Positions 8,329 to 14,988 of a stretch of 24,667 nt of DNA are shown here, piece after piece. The stretch is taken from assembly GCA_002428735.1 (NCBI GenBank), contig DIXO01000040.1, positions 1-24,667 of the forward strand, read 5' to 3'. The position numbers were made by a program, and so were the translations under genes. Below the pieces are notes generated by a model, which saw only the letters and a program-made list of their open reading frames with translations, was not told the origin of the DNA and ran no database searches. Every line of letters starts with the position of its first letter. The first letter of the stretch is position 1. The DNA comes from Syntrophaceae bacterium UBA6078 (GTDB taxonomy: Bacteria; Desulfobacterota; Syntrophia; Syntrophales; UBA2210).

Positions 8329-8595
8329 ATGAAGAAGACGCGTTTTACCGAGACCCGGATCATAAGCATTCTTAAAGAGACTGATGCAGGCATTCCGGTC
8401 AAGGAGATCTGTCGGAAGCATGGGATTTCCGACGCCACCTGCTACAACTGGGAATCGAAGTACGGCGGCATGAGCACTTCGGATTTGAAGCGCCTGAAAG
8501 AGATGGAACATGAGAACTCGTAGCTCAAGCGTATGTATGCCGACGTAGCCATGGGAATGCGGGTATTGAAGGACTTGATCTAAAAAAACTCTAAG
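8329..8595 (+). pseudogene. IS3-family orfA, disrupted by two nonsense codons
   Basis: The frame starts at ATG 8329 after a strong AGGAGG (8318-8323). It encodes a helix-turn-helix transposase OrfA: MKKTRFTETRIISILKE, then PVKEICRKHGISDATCYNW, then the start of the leucine-zipper part. TAG at 8521-8523 interrupts it after EMEHENS. The frame continues with LKRMYADVAMGMRVLKDLI, the expected zipper of this family, until a second in-frame stop TAA at 8581-8583. Intact relatives run straight through both points. OrfA normally binds the IS ends and joins OrfB by frameshifting; this copy would give only a 64-residue fragment. Confidence 0.88.
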
Positions 8596-9435
8596 GCTGC
8601 CAGAGAAGCGAGAAGCAGTGATCCATCTGGTGGTCGAGCACCGGCTTTCTGTCCGACAAAGTTACCCTTGTATTGGTTTATCACGGGCGGCGTTTTATAC
8701 TCCCCCATAAGGCCGAGACGGTGATGCCGAAATCATTGACGCCATCAACGCGATGATCGACGGCCATCCTCGCTGGGGCTTCTGGGAAACATTCAAGGCA
8801 CTGCGACGGACGGGGCATATTTGGAACCATAAGCGTGTGTACCGTGTCTACTGCGACCTTAAGCTGAATCAGAAGCGAAGGGGCAAGAAGCGCCTCAGCG
8901 ATTTAAGCAACCCTTATTGGTACCGCCGTTGCCCAACCAGGTCTGGTCGGCCGATTTTATGAGCGATATGCTCTATAGCGGCAAACGGTTTTGAACCTTT
9001 AACGTGATTGACGATTTTAACCGTGAGGTGATCCACATCGAGATTGACACGTCTATAACCGGCAGACGTCTGATTCGGGTTTTTGAGCGTTTACGTCTGG
9101 AGAGAGGTCTGCCTGATGTTCTCCGGGTCGATAACGGCCCGGAGTTCTTGAGTGGTGAATTTGTTGTCTGGGCTGAGTCCGCCTGTATGATGATCCAATA
9201 CATCCAGCCCGGAGAACCGAACCAGAACGCTTACATTGAACGCTTTAACCGGACTTATGGGAATGAACTTCTTGATCTCTACCTCTTTCGTGATCTGAAT
9301 GAAGTCCGAGAGGCCACCTATTGGTGGATGATTGAATACAATGAACAGCGGCCCCATGATTCCCTGGATGATATGACGCCAGTGGAATATTTATCAAAGA
9401 ACGCCGGAACCTCTACTTTGCAATGGTCTGCTTGA
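8588..9435 (+). pseudogene. IS3-family orfB (DDE transposase), multiply disrupted
   Basis: The frame from 8588 gives the OrfB N-terminus (LRLPEKREAVIHLVVEHRLS, then GLSRAAFY). It is broken by TAA 8708-8710, then continues through HPRWGFWETFKALRRTG and KRRGKKRLSD. Near 8897-8902 a one-base indel moves the reading into another frame: FKQPLLVPPLPNQVWSADF. This is broken again by TGA 8992-8994, then stays open to the stop at 9433-9435. The catalytic triad is still legible: Asp at 8953 (WSADF), Asp at 9130 (VDNGPEF) and Glu at 9238 (AYIERFN), with the canonical 35 residues between the last two. No active transposase can be made. Confidence 0.92.
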
Positions 9436-9511
9436 CAGGGAAGCCTACGTGATCAGCGTCTATACCGAAAGAGCCAGCATTTATTATTGTGGAAATAAGG
9501 GAGGAGCAACA

Positions 9512-10699
9512 ATGAAAGGGATGCTTGATGATATTAAAATTTTAGATCTTACCACAAATCTCTCAGGACCGTTTTGCACTATGACCTTGGCAGACATGGG
9601 CGCAGAAGTGATCAGAATCGAAACACCAGCAAAGGGATGCTGGAGTCGACAAGCGCCACCTTTTATAAACGGTGAAAGTGCATATTTTATGAGCATCAAC
9701 AGAGGGAAAAAGAGTGTTACTCTGGACCTGAAAAGCGAGCAGGGGAAAGAGATTCTCCTTAAATTGGCTACCACAGTTGATGTGCTGGTGGAAAACTTCC
9801 GACCGGGAGTTATGAAGCGTTTGGGGCTTGGTTACGAGACAATCTCTAGGCTCAATCCGAAGATCGTTTTCGCGTCCATATCGGGATTTGGAAATACTGG
9901 TCCCTGGCAAGAAAAGGGAGCGTATGACATGGTTATTCAGGGATACGCTGGTGTTATGAGCATTACTGGGCATCCTGGCGAGGAGGAACCGGCCCGCGTT
10001 GGATATTCTGTGGCGGACTTAGCCGCTGGACTCTACGGTGCTCTTTCTATCACCGGCGCTATTCGTGCGCGTGATAGATATCAGAAAGGACAGTATCTCG
10101 ACATATCAATGTTTGACTGTCAAGTGGCCTTGATGGAAAACGCCATTGCTAGGTATTTTGCTACGGGAAAGATCCCCGGTCCCTTGGGGAACCGACATCC
10201 CTCCATTACCCCCTTCCAGGCGTTTAAGTCCTCAAATGGCTATTTCACAGTAGCTGCCAGCACAGATATACAGTTCAATAGTCTCTGTGATGCCGTGGGA
10301 CTACCGGACGTGAAAGACGACCGGCGGTTTCTGACAAAGGCCAATAGGGTTGAACATGGCGCAGATATTATCGCGATCTTCAGCACACTCTTTAAACAAA
10401 AACCAAAAGAGTACTGGATCGATCTTTTAGAAAAAAACGGTGTTCCCTGCGGTCCCGTCAATAATGTGCAGGAAGTAGTCGAATCCCTCCCAGTGCAGGA
10501 TCGAGAGATGGTTATTGAAATGGATCATCCGAAAGCTGGTAAGATTAAGATGGCGGGCTCACCGATCAAGTCATCGCTCACGCCTGTTTCCTACCGTTGC
10601 CCACCACCGATACTGGGCCAGCATACTGAAGAGATCCTTGTATCGTTAGGCTATAGTCGTGATGATATTGATTCGTTCAAAACCGATGGAGTTATTTGA
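9512..10699 (+). CDS. Class III CoA-transferase (CaiB/BaiF family)
   Basis: This 395-residue protein is of the family that moves CoA between carboxylic acids, as in formyl-CoA:oxalate, carnitine and succinate-glutarate transferases. Alpha-methylacyl-CoA racemases share the fold. Visible marks are DLTTNLSGPFCTMTLADMGA near the N-terminus, VIRIETP at 33-39, NRGKKSVTLDLKS at 63-75, and D169 in SVADLAAG, which aligns with the catalytic aspartate of this family. ATG 9512 has GGGAGGAG at 9499-9506. An earlier in-frame ATG at 9449 lacks a ribosome site and lies in IS debris. It probably activates the acid imported by TctCBA using another acyl-CoA as donor. The IS remnant separates it from tctA. Confidence 0.93.
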   Translation: MKGMLDDIKILDLTTNLSGPFCTMTLADMGAEVIRIETPAKGCWSRQAPPFINGESAYFMSINRGKKSVTLDLKSEQGKEILLKLATTVDVLVENFRPGVMKRLGLGYETISRLNPKIVFASISGFGNTGPWQEKGAYDMVIQGYAGVMSITGHPGEEEPARVGYSVADLAAGLYGALSITGAIRARDRYQKGQYLDISMFDCQVALMENAIARYFATGKIPGPLGNRHPSITPFQAFKSSNGYFTVAASTDIQFNSLCDAVGLPDVKDDRRFLTKANRVEHGADIIAIFSTLFKQKPKEYWIDLLEKNGVPCGPVNNVQEVVESLPVQDREMVIEMDHPKAGKIKMAGSPIKSSLTPVSYRCPPPILGQHTEEILVSLGYSRDDIDSFKTDGVI

Positions 10700-10770
10700 G
10701 AGCGACAAACAGTAATAAGTAACACACCAGCTACAAGTCATATACCTCTGGCAAAGCAGGAGGCTTGAAT

Positions 10771-10910
10771 TTATGAACCATTCAAAGTGAGTTAAATCAG
10801 AGCGGGGTTCTATTCCCCGCTCCGTAAGGTTTTTATTGCTTTTATAGATATACCACTGCTGACGGCGGGGTAGTTCATTCCATATGGCACTCTTTCCGTG
10901 AGTGCCAAAG
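10771..10910. repeat. IS200/IS605-end-like hairpin element, copy B
   Basis: This is a shortened relative of copy A at 2199-2420. It has a perfect 8-bp hairpin GAGCGGGG (10800-10807) and CCCCGCTC (10815-10822), followed by CCGTAAGG and ATTGCTTTTATAGA. Then come a truncated GGCGGGGTAGTTCA (10864-10877) and a second perfect hairpin, TGGCACTC (10885-10892) and GAGTGCCA (10900-10907). Shared blocks with copy A are TTAAATCA, CGGGG-TCTAT-CC, ATTGCTTTTAT and GGGGTAGTTCA, in the same order. It lies 70-210 bp after the CoA-transferase stop and could also end that transcript. Confidence 0.55.
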
Positions 10911-11145
10911 TGAAATCAAAACCTAAAATTTTTGCTTGCTGAAAAGAGTAAACAGTTGACTAAAAAGACTTGCGCAACATAGCATGTCTTCATCCACCTT
11001 GTTGTCTTGGGATGTCGTTTTATTTGACGAGACTACGATCTTCCAAGAGAAGGACATTTTCAATCAGATTTTTTAAAAACGTTTTTGGACAAGAGTGACA
11101 CTAACATTCTTAATTTACAGCACAAAGATTTTTGCAACACCTCAC
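10911..11145. other. AT-rich gap without a gene
   Basis: I see no coding region, RNA gene or clear signal here. Short open frames are not preceded by ribosome sites, and one of them runs through the inverted repeat that follows. The base composition changes from AT-rich to GC-richer around this gap, so it may mark the right edge of the catabolic block. Confidence 0.4.
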
Positions 11146-11196
11146 GAACAGAAGCCCTGGGGGAAAGAGCATATTCATTCCCCAGGGCTTCTGTTC
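11146..11196 (-). terminator. 17-bp perfect inverted repeat downstream of the IHF gene
   Basis: The arms 11146-11162 (GAACAGAAGCCCTGGGG) and 11180-11196 are perfect reverse complements around a 17-nt loop. The structure starts 73 bp after the stop of the minus-strand IHF gene. There is no adjacent T-run on either strand, so a classical intrinsic terminator is not certain. It could be a bidirectional transcription barrier or a relic of an element end. Confidence 0.5.
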
Positions 11197-11269
11197 CTTC
11201 AATCATCCTGTGATCCACTCTGGAGCAAACGTTTCAGACTTTACCCATTTGTGTTGGGTAACAGGTCCG

Positions 11270-11551
11270 TCAACCGTTGAGCTTGTTTCGTGCCCGTGAG
11301 GAGTATCTGAAGGAAACGATCCTCCGCGGTTCAATGATCATATGTTCTCCTGTCTGAGGATTTCTGCCGTTCCTGGCTTTTTTGTCAATGGTATAGAACT
11401 TCCCGAATCCGCTGATCTTGACCTCTTCGCCCTTTACCAGCGATTCTTTTATGATCTCCAGAATGGATTCGCATATCTCTGCGGCTCTGTCTTTGGGCAG
11501 ACCATGCTGGTCCTGGATCGATTTGATGATATCTGCTTTCGTAAGGGTCAT
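11270..11551 (-). CDS. ihfA: Integration host factor alpha / HU family DNA-binding protein
   Basis: This 93-residue protein has the full HU/IHF fold. It starts MTLTKADIIKSIQ, has the dimerisation helices, then VKISGFGKFYTIDKKAR, and the beta-arm tip GRNPQTGEHMIIEPRRIVSFR, whose R-N-P intercalates in DNA. The MTLTKA start and short C-terminus fit IhfA somewhat better than HU. It bends DNA in the nucleoid and assists recombination and transcription. The start has a strong AAAGGAGGT (complement at 11563-11571). It is a single-gene unit with its own promoter at 11600-11628 and faces away from the fmdB-like gene. An HU paralogue remains possible. Confidence 0.92.
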   Translation of the reverse strand: MTLTKADIIKSIQDQHGLPKDRAAEICESILEIIKESLVKGEEVKISGFGKFYTIDKKARNGRNPQTGEHMIIEPRRIVSFRYSSRARNKLNG

Positions 11552-11599
11552 TGAGAAGGTACCTCCTTTTAGAACAGCTTTTATGAAGTCATTGATTAT

Positions 11600-11628
11600 T
11601 CATTACTTGTAAGTCTCTATTTTGTCAA
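11600..11628 (-). promoter_or_regulatory. Sigma-70-type promoter for the IHF gene
   Basis: Read on the minus strand, a TTGACA (11623-11628) is followed after exactly 17 bp by TAATGA (11600-11605). This places the transcript start about 40 nt upstream of the IHF start codon. The match to consensus at -35 is perfect and at -10 fair. Confidence 0.6.
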
Positions 11629-11758
11629 GAGGGGAATGAAGGCACGAAAAACGAAATGTCTCGCGCCAAGCTACACGTTACGAAACGGCGAAAGAGATAA
11701 CACCTAGAAAATATTGCTATATATTTTCAATTGAGCCACAAGCGGAAGATATTGAAAC

Positions 11759-11786
11759 GAAAACTTTGAAGTGAAAACTTTGAAGT
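11759..11786 (+). repeat. 14-bp tandem duplication next to the -35 box
   Basis: GAAAACTTTGAAGT occurs twice with no gap (11759-11772 and 11773-11786). The last T of the second copy is the first base of the TTGACA of the fmdB-like promoter. Tandem sites at this place often bind an activator, but a simple slippage duplication would look the same. Confidence 0.85.
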
Positions 11787-11813
11787 TGACAAGATGACAC
11801 TTTTTACTACAAT
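11786..11813 (+). promoter_or_regulatory. Promoter of the FmdB-like gene
   Basis: A TTGACA at 11786-11791 and a TACAAT at 11808-11813 are 16 bp apart. They lie about 48 bp upstream of the start codon. Only a short leader with a GCGGAGGT ribosome site follows. Confidence 0.65.
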
Positions 11814-11860
11814 ATAAACCAGAGACGGAATATAAAACTCTCTGATGCGGAGGTCATGAC

Positions 11861-12025
11861 ATGCCAACGTATGAGTATCTATGCGGTGCCTGCAAGAAAA
11901 AGTTTTCGGTTGTGCAGGGAATTAGCGAACACGAGAGAAGCAAGCTGAAATGTCCGAAATGCAAAAGCACGAAGGTGAAACAGCAGATATCCCTCTTCAC
12001 GGCCAAGACCAGCAAGAAGAGCTGA
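11861..12025 (+). CDS. FmdB-type small zinc-ribbon protein
   Basis: This is a 54-residue protein. The sequence begins MPTYEYLCGACKKKFSV and has a first Cys pair (C8, C11) and a second pair in KCPKCKS. This is the CxxC...CxxC zinc ribbon of the FmdB family, and the family nearly always opens with M-P-x-Y-E-Y. The tail is lysine- and serine-rich (KTSKKS). FmdB-like proteins are called putative regulators, but their role is not established. ATG 11861 follows GCGGAGGT at 11847-11854. It has its own promoter with a tandem repeat, and converges with the sirtuin gene, whose stop is 75 bp away. Confidence 0.9.
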   Translation: MPTYEYLCGACKKKFSVVQGISEHERSKLKCPKCKSTKVKQQISLFTAKTSKKS

Positions 12026-12042
12026 CCACGGGCACAGAGCAC

Positions 12043-12081
12043 ATGCGGTTGATTGTCTTGTTTTACCGCATTCCGGGAATG
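12043..12081. terminator. Possible convergent terminator hairpins
   Basis: Between the convergent fmdB-like and sirtuin genes, ATGCGGT (12043-12049) and ACCGCAT (12065-12071) form a 7-bp dyad with TTTT in its loop. CATTC (12069-12073) with GAATG (12077-12081) forms a smaller overlapping one. Neither has a clear T-tail on the far side. Confidence 0.3.
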
Positions 12082-12099
12082 CCACTACCTCGAAATCTG

Positions 12100-12804
12100 C
12101 TATCCCTCGCAAAAGAGTTCCGGTAGCACTTTCCCTGCTTTCTCCCGGATTATTTCACCATATAGAAGAGACATTTCGTTCGCCTCGGGATTGATCTCAA
12201 TGCATCGGGCATTGCTTTCCTTTGCCATTCGCGGAAACCCGGCGGCCGGGTAGACAACGCCGGAGGTTCCAATACTCACGAAAAGATCGCAACGCCGGAT
12301 CACCGCCGCTGCTTCGTCCATTACCCTCTGGTTGAGTGAATCCCCGAACCAGATAATATCGGGTCTCAGCAACTCTCCGCATTTGTCACACCGATAACGG
12401 CTGTATGTGTTGTTCGTATCCTCTGATATGCCATGGCGGGGGCACCGCACGCGCCAGAGACTCCCGTGCAGTTCGATGACACGCCGGCTTCCAGCTCTCT
12501 GGTGCATTCCGTCGATGTTCTGTGTTACCACAGTGATTCCCTGGTGTTTCTCTTCCAATGCGGCGATTATGGCGTGTCCGGGATGCGGGGTACAGGTGAG
12601 GACAGCCGCCCGTCTCAATTCGTGGAACTTCAAGACTTTTTCCGGATCGGCGTCAAATGCGTCCTGACAGGCATACTCTTCCCAGCGATACTGGTTCCAG
12701 ATGCCGCCGTGTCCTCGGTAGGTAGGGACGCCACTTTCCGCGGACATTCCTGCGCCGGTGAAAAAAACAATCTGTTGATACTGCTTGGGATCAATTCTTT
12801 CCAT
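12100..12804 (-). CDS. cobB: NAD-dependent protein deacylase, sirtuin (CobB type)
   Basis: This 234-residue Sir2-family enzyme removes acyl groups from protein lysines using NAD. Motifs are FFTGAGMSAESGVPTYRG at 14-31 (NAD site), TQNIDGMHQRAG at 94-105, catalytic H113 in IELHGSLW, IIWFGDSL at 150-157 and SIGTSG near the C-terminus. The zinc module reads C121-x2-H124 ... C139-x2-C142, so one of the four usual cysteines is a histidine. The class III desuccinylase pair Tyr-x-x-Arg of CobB/SIRT5 aligns with H61-E-L-R64. I chose ATG at 12802-12804, behind CGAGGT; a frame 18 codons longer lacks a better site. It could reverse acylation arising from the reactive acyl-CoAs handled nearby, but that is inference. 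Confidence 0.95.
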   Translation of the reverse strand: MERIDPKQYQQIVFFTGAGMSAESGVPTYRGHGGIWNQYRWEEYACQDAFDADPEKVLKFHELRRAAVLTCTPHPGHAIIAALEEKHQGITVVTQNIDGMHQRAGSRRVIELHGSLWRVRCPRHGISEDTNNTYSRYRCDKCGELLRPDIIWFGDSLNQRVMDEAAAVIRRCDLFVSIGTSGVVYPAAGFPRMAKESNARCIEINPEANEMSLLYGEIIREKAGKVLPELFCEG

Positions 12805-13118
12805 GTCATGCACCTCGCAGGACCGGTTACCACGAAAACCCATTCCTCTCAATGACAAATGCGGTTCATGGACTGTGCCAAAAGGGTTACGATTTTCATT
12901 GATAAGATTTCAGAACCGTTTAGAATAGGTATGCAAAGATCCACAGACGGAGAGCAGTGGAGAAGCTTGACATACGCCTGGCGCGCTGGAACCTTCTTTT
13001 TCACTTAAGTTGGATTGTTCGTAAGCAGACACATGAGGCATGATCTTTGCTTTAGTAAATATTCTTAATCCAGGCGCGTATATCCGGCGCCTGAGACAAT
13101 GGAACGGGAAGGGTAACA
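12805..13118. other. 314-bp divergent gap between sirtuin and mltB genes
   Basis: This gap holds the divergent upstream regions of both genes. A TTGACA at 12967-12972 lacks a good -10 partner. Short open frames on both strands show no ribosome site or recognisable motif. A GGAAGGG ribosome site at 13107-13113 belongs to mltB. I see no RNA gene or strong terminator. Confidence 0.4.
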
Positions 13119-14126
13119 GTGCTTGCCATACGGGCCGCCCCTCTGAAACGATTACGGCGTACACTTGTTTCGCTGTTGTGTTGCGCCGGTTTAATCCTGG
13201 TTTCACCTGCCACGGCAAGACCGGAAGATTTCTCCCGCTGGCTGGAGGATTTTCAGGCTGAAGCCCATGCGGCTGGAATTTCCGTGAATATTACGCAGCA
13301 AGCCTTCGCGAATATGAAAGGCCCGCTTCCCCGCGTTATTGAGTTGGATCGGCACCAGCCCGAAACAACGCAGAGTTGCTCTAGCTATCTGGCCGCCAGG
13401 GTCACACCGGAACGGGTGAAACTGGGGGAGTGGATGCTGAAGCGGTATCCGACATGGCTGGGAAGAATCGAAGGGAAATACGCTGTGCAGCGCCGTTTTG
13501 TGGTTGCGCTGTGGGGGATCGAAACGAACTATGGCGAGCACACCGGAAGGTTCCCGGTGATTCACGCCCTGGCCACCCTGGCCTATGACGGACGTCGCGG
13601 CAGCTACTTTCGCCGCGAACTGATGCAGGCCCTGCGCATTCTCGATGATGGGCATATATCATTGCCTCGCATGCGCGGTTCCTGGAGCGGGGCCATGGGA
13701 CAGTGCCAGTTCATGCCCTCGACCTTCGCGCGGCACGCCGTTGATGCAGACAGCGACGGACGTATCGACATATGGGGATCGATCCCCGACGCACTGGCAT
13801 CGGCGGCCAACTATCTGGCGGCTGAAAAGTGGCGTAGTGACCAGACCTGGGGCCGGCCGGTACGCCTTCCCGCCGGTTTCGACGCTCGCCACGCGGGATT
13901 GGGTACGCGCCTGCCCCTGGCCGCGTGGCAGGATCTCGGCATCCGTCGGCTCGACGGTGGGCGTCTGCCGCAACGCGATCTGAACGCTTCCCTGGTTATG
14001 CCCGATGGTCCGAATGGTCCGGTGTATCTTGTATATGACAATTTCCGCGTCCTGATGCGCTGGAATCGCTCCGTTTCATTCGCGGTTGCCGTGGGGACCC
14101 TGGCCGATCGGATCAGCGCCCGGTAG
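13119..14126 (+). CDS. mltB: Lytic murein transglycosylase B family protein
   Basis: This 335-residue periplasmic enzyme cleaves the MurNAc-GlcNAc bond of peptidoglycan to 1,6-anhydro ends. A signal peptide with a basic start and hydrophobic core at about 16-30 should be cut near ATA-RPEDF at 33-34. The core shows the catalytic glutamate E135 in WGIETNYG, followed by FPVIHALATLAYDGRR, WSGAMGQCQFMPSTF, DIWGSIPDALASAANYL and the C-terminal VYDNFRVLMRWNRS. These match the SLT_2/MltB fold. Cys21-Cys22 lie inside the hydrophobic core and do not form a clean lipobox. No peptidoglycan-binding domain follows, so it is the short form. The start is GTG 13119, five bases after GGAAGGG. Confidence 0.95.
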   Translation: MLAIRAAPLKRLRRTLVSLLCCAGLILVSPATARPEDFSRWLEDFQAEAHAAGISVNITQQAFANMKGPLPRVIELDRHQPETTQSCSSYLAARVTPERVKLGEWMLKRYPTWLGRIEGKYAVQRRFVVALWGIETNYGEHTGRFPVIHALATLAYDGRRGSYFRRELMQALRILDDGHISLPRMRGSWSGAMGQCQFMPSTFARHAVDADSDGRIDIWGSIPDALASAANYLAAEKWRSDQTWGRPVRLPAGFDARHAGLGTRLPLAAWQDLGIRRLDGGRLPQRDLNASLVMPDGPNGPVYLVYDNFRVLMRWNRSVSFAVAVGTLADRISAR

Positions 14127-14173
14127 AGCAGCTCCCGGCCCGAAACACATATTATGCGGCCTGACCGCAATTG

Positions 14174-14225
14174 CCTGCAAGGCACACCTGCAAGGCACAC
14201 CTGCAAGGCACACCTGCAAGGCACA
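14174..14225 (+). repeat. Four perfect tandem copies of a 13-bp repeat
   Basis: CCTGCAAGGCACA is repeated four times head to tail (14174-14186, 14187-14199, 14200-14212, 14213-14225). It lies 47 bp after the mltB stop and ends four bases before the -35 box of the HAD gene. There are no spacers, so it is not a CRISPR. The copy number may vary between strains. Confidence 0.97.
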
Positions 14226-14229
14226 CCCC

Positions 14230-14258
14230 TTGACGGCGAGGGTAAAGTGTGTTCAATA
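14230..14258 (+). promoter_or_regulatory. Probable promoter of the HAD gene
   Basis: TTGACG (14230-14235) is followed after 16-18 bp by an AT-rich TTCAATATAA. Any of several overlapping hexamers there could be the -10. It lies directly downstream of the tandem repeat and about 35 bp upstream of the GTG start. Confidence 0.45.
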
Positions 14259-14292
14259 TAAGGGGAAGGGAAACTACAATGGAGAAGAAGCG

Positions 14293-14844
14293 GTGAGCAA
14301 AACGGCGGTCATTGATATAGACAACACTCTCTGGGAGTTCAGCGACGCCCTCTACCGGGAGATGAAGAAAATCAACGATGCCTGTTCAACGCCCGATCAG
14401 TGGGACATTTTCAACATCTGGGAGCGGTACTGTTCGCTGGAAGATTTTATCGCCATGATCAACACGATCCACCATAATCAGGACAGGGATGAATACCAGC
14501 CCTACCCGGAAGCGCGAAACTTCCTGTCTTCCCTGAAAGATCACGGCTTTCACATTATCATTGCCAGTCACCGCACACTTGAAACCACGGATCCCACTGA
14601 ACGGTGGCTCACCCGGCACGGACTCCCCTACGATCAGCTCCACCTCTCTCACGACAAGACCGTTCTTTTTCCGGATGTCGACGTTGTCGTGGACGATCTG
14701 CCCCGAACCCTTGAAAAAGCCGTGGAAAACGGAGCCCTGGCGACCGGGCTGCTCTTTCCCTGGAACAGGGCGCATGTGGAGAACGGCTTCAAACTCTTTC
14801 AGAACCTCGATGGGGTTCTGGACTACATCTTGATGTCATCATAG
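14293..14844 (+). CDS. HAD-superfamily 5'(3')-deoxyribonucleotidase-like phosphatase
   Basis: This 183-residue cytoplasmic HAD hydrolase shows all four motifs: D8-I-D10-N-T (nucleophile and acid), ASHR at 91-94 (Ser/Thr motif II), K122 in SHDKTVLF, and VVVDDLP with D134-D135 (metal). Its size and pattern fit the NT5C (5' nucleotidase, deoxy) group, which dephosphorylates nucleotides, though other small HAD phosphatases cannot be excluded. The start is GTG 14293 after GGAGAAG at 14281-14287. A frame open 69 codons further upstream runs through the tandem repeat and is not real. It has its own promoter with the 13-bp repeats just upstream, and appears to be a single-gene unit. Confidence 0.85.
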   Translation: MSKTAVIDIDNTLWEFSDALYREMKKINDACSTPDQWDIFNIWERYCSLEDFIAMINTIHHNQDRDEYQPYPEARNFLSSLKDHGFHIIIASHRTLETTDPTERWLTRHGLPYDQLHLSHDKTVLFPDVDVVVDDLPRTLEKAVENGALATGLLFPWNRAHVENGFKLFQNLDGVLDYILMSS

Positions 14845-14936
14845 CGCGTTTTGAGATAATCAGAAGGCGTTTTTTTACCTCGGAGCATCGAATTATTTTG
14901 ATGAAGGGGAAGGGTATATTGTGATGTGGCAAAATA

Positions 14937-14968
14937 AAACGGCGTGACCACTATGAGTCACGCCGTTT
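14937..14968 (-). terminator. Intrinsic terminator of the PEP-CTERM gene
   Basis: The arms AAACGGCGTGAC (14937-14948) and GTCACGCCGTTT (14957-14968) form a perfect 12-bp stem with an 8-nt loop. On the minus strand the stem is followed by TTTTATTTTG. It starts about 20 bp after the stop of the minus-strand gene and may also end the HAD transcript from the other side. Confidence 0.85.
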
Positions 14969-14988
14969 CGGTTGGAGAGTGAGTTGTT

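Larger units (their letters stand above)
8290..9435 (+). mobile_element. Degenerate IS3-family (IS407-like) insertion sequence
   Basis: An orfA-orfB pair of the IS3 family sits between tctA and the CoA-transferase gene. Both frames are broken, with two nonsense codons in orfA and two nonsense codons plus one frameshift in orfB. The DDE residues nevertheless survive with a 35-residue D-E spacing. I could not identify matching terminal inverted repeats or a target duplication, so the outer limits are approximate and the right end may be truncated. The element is inactive. Confidence 0.88.

Noticed and set aside
11095..11280. 61-codon + strand open frame spanning the 17-bp inverted repeat
   Set aside because: No ribosome site; it overlaps the dyad and the 3' end of the IHF gene.
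14174..14225. Possible CRISPR array
   Set aside because: The 13-bp repeats are directly tandem with no spacers, are far too short, and no cas genes are near.
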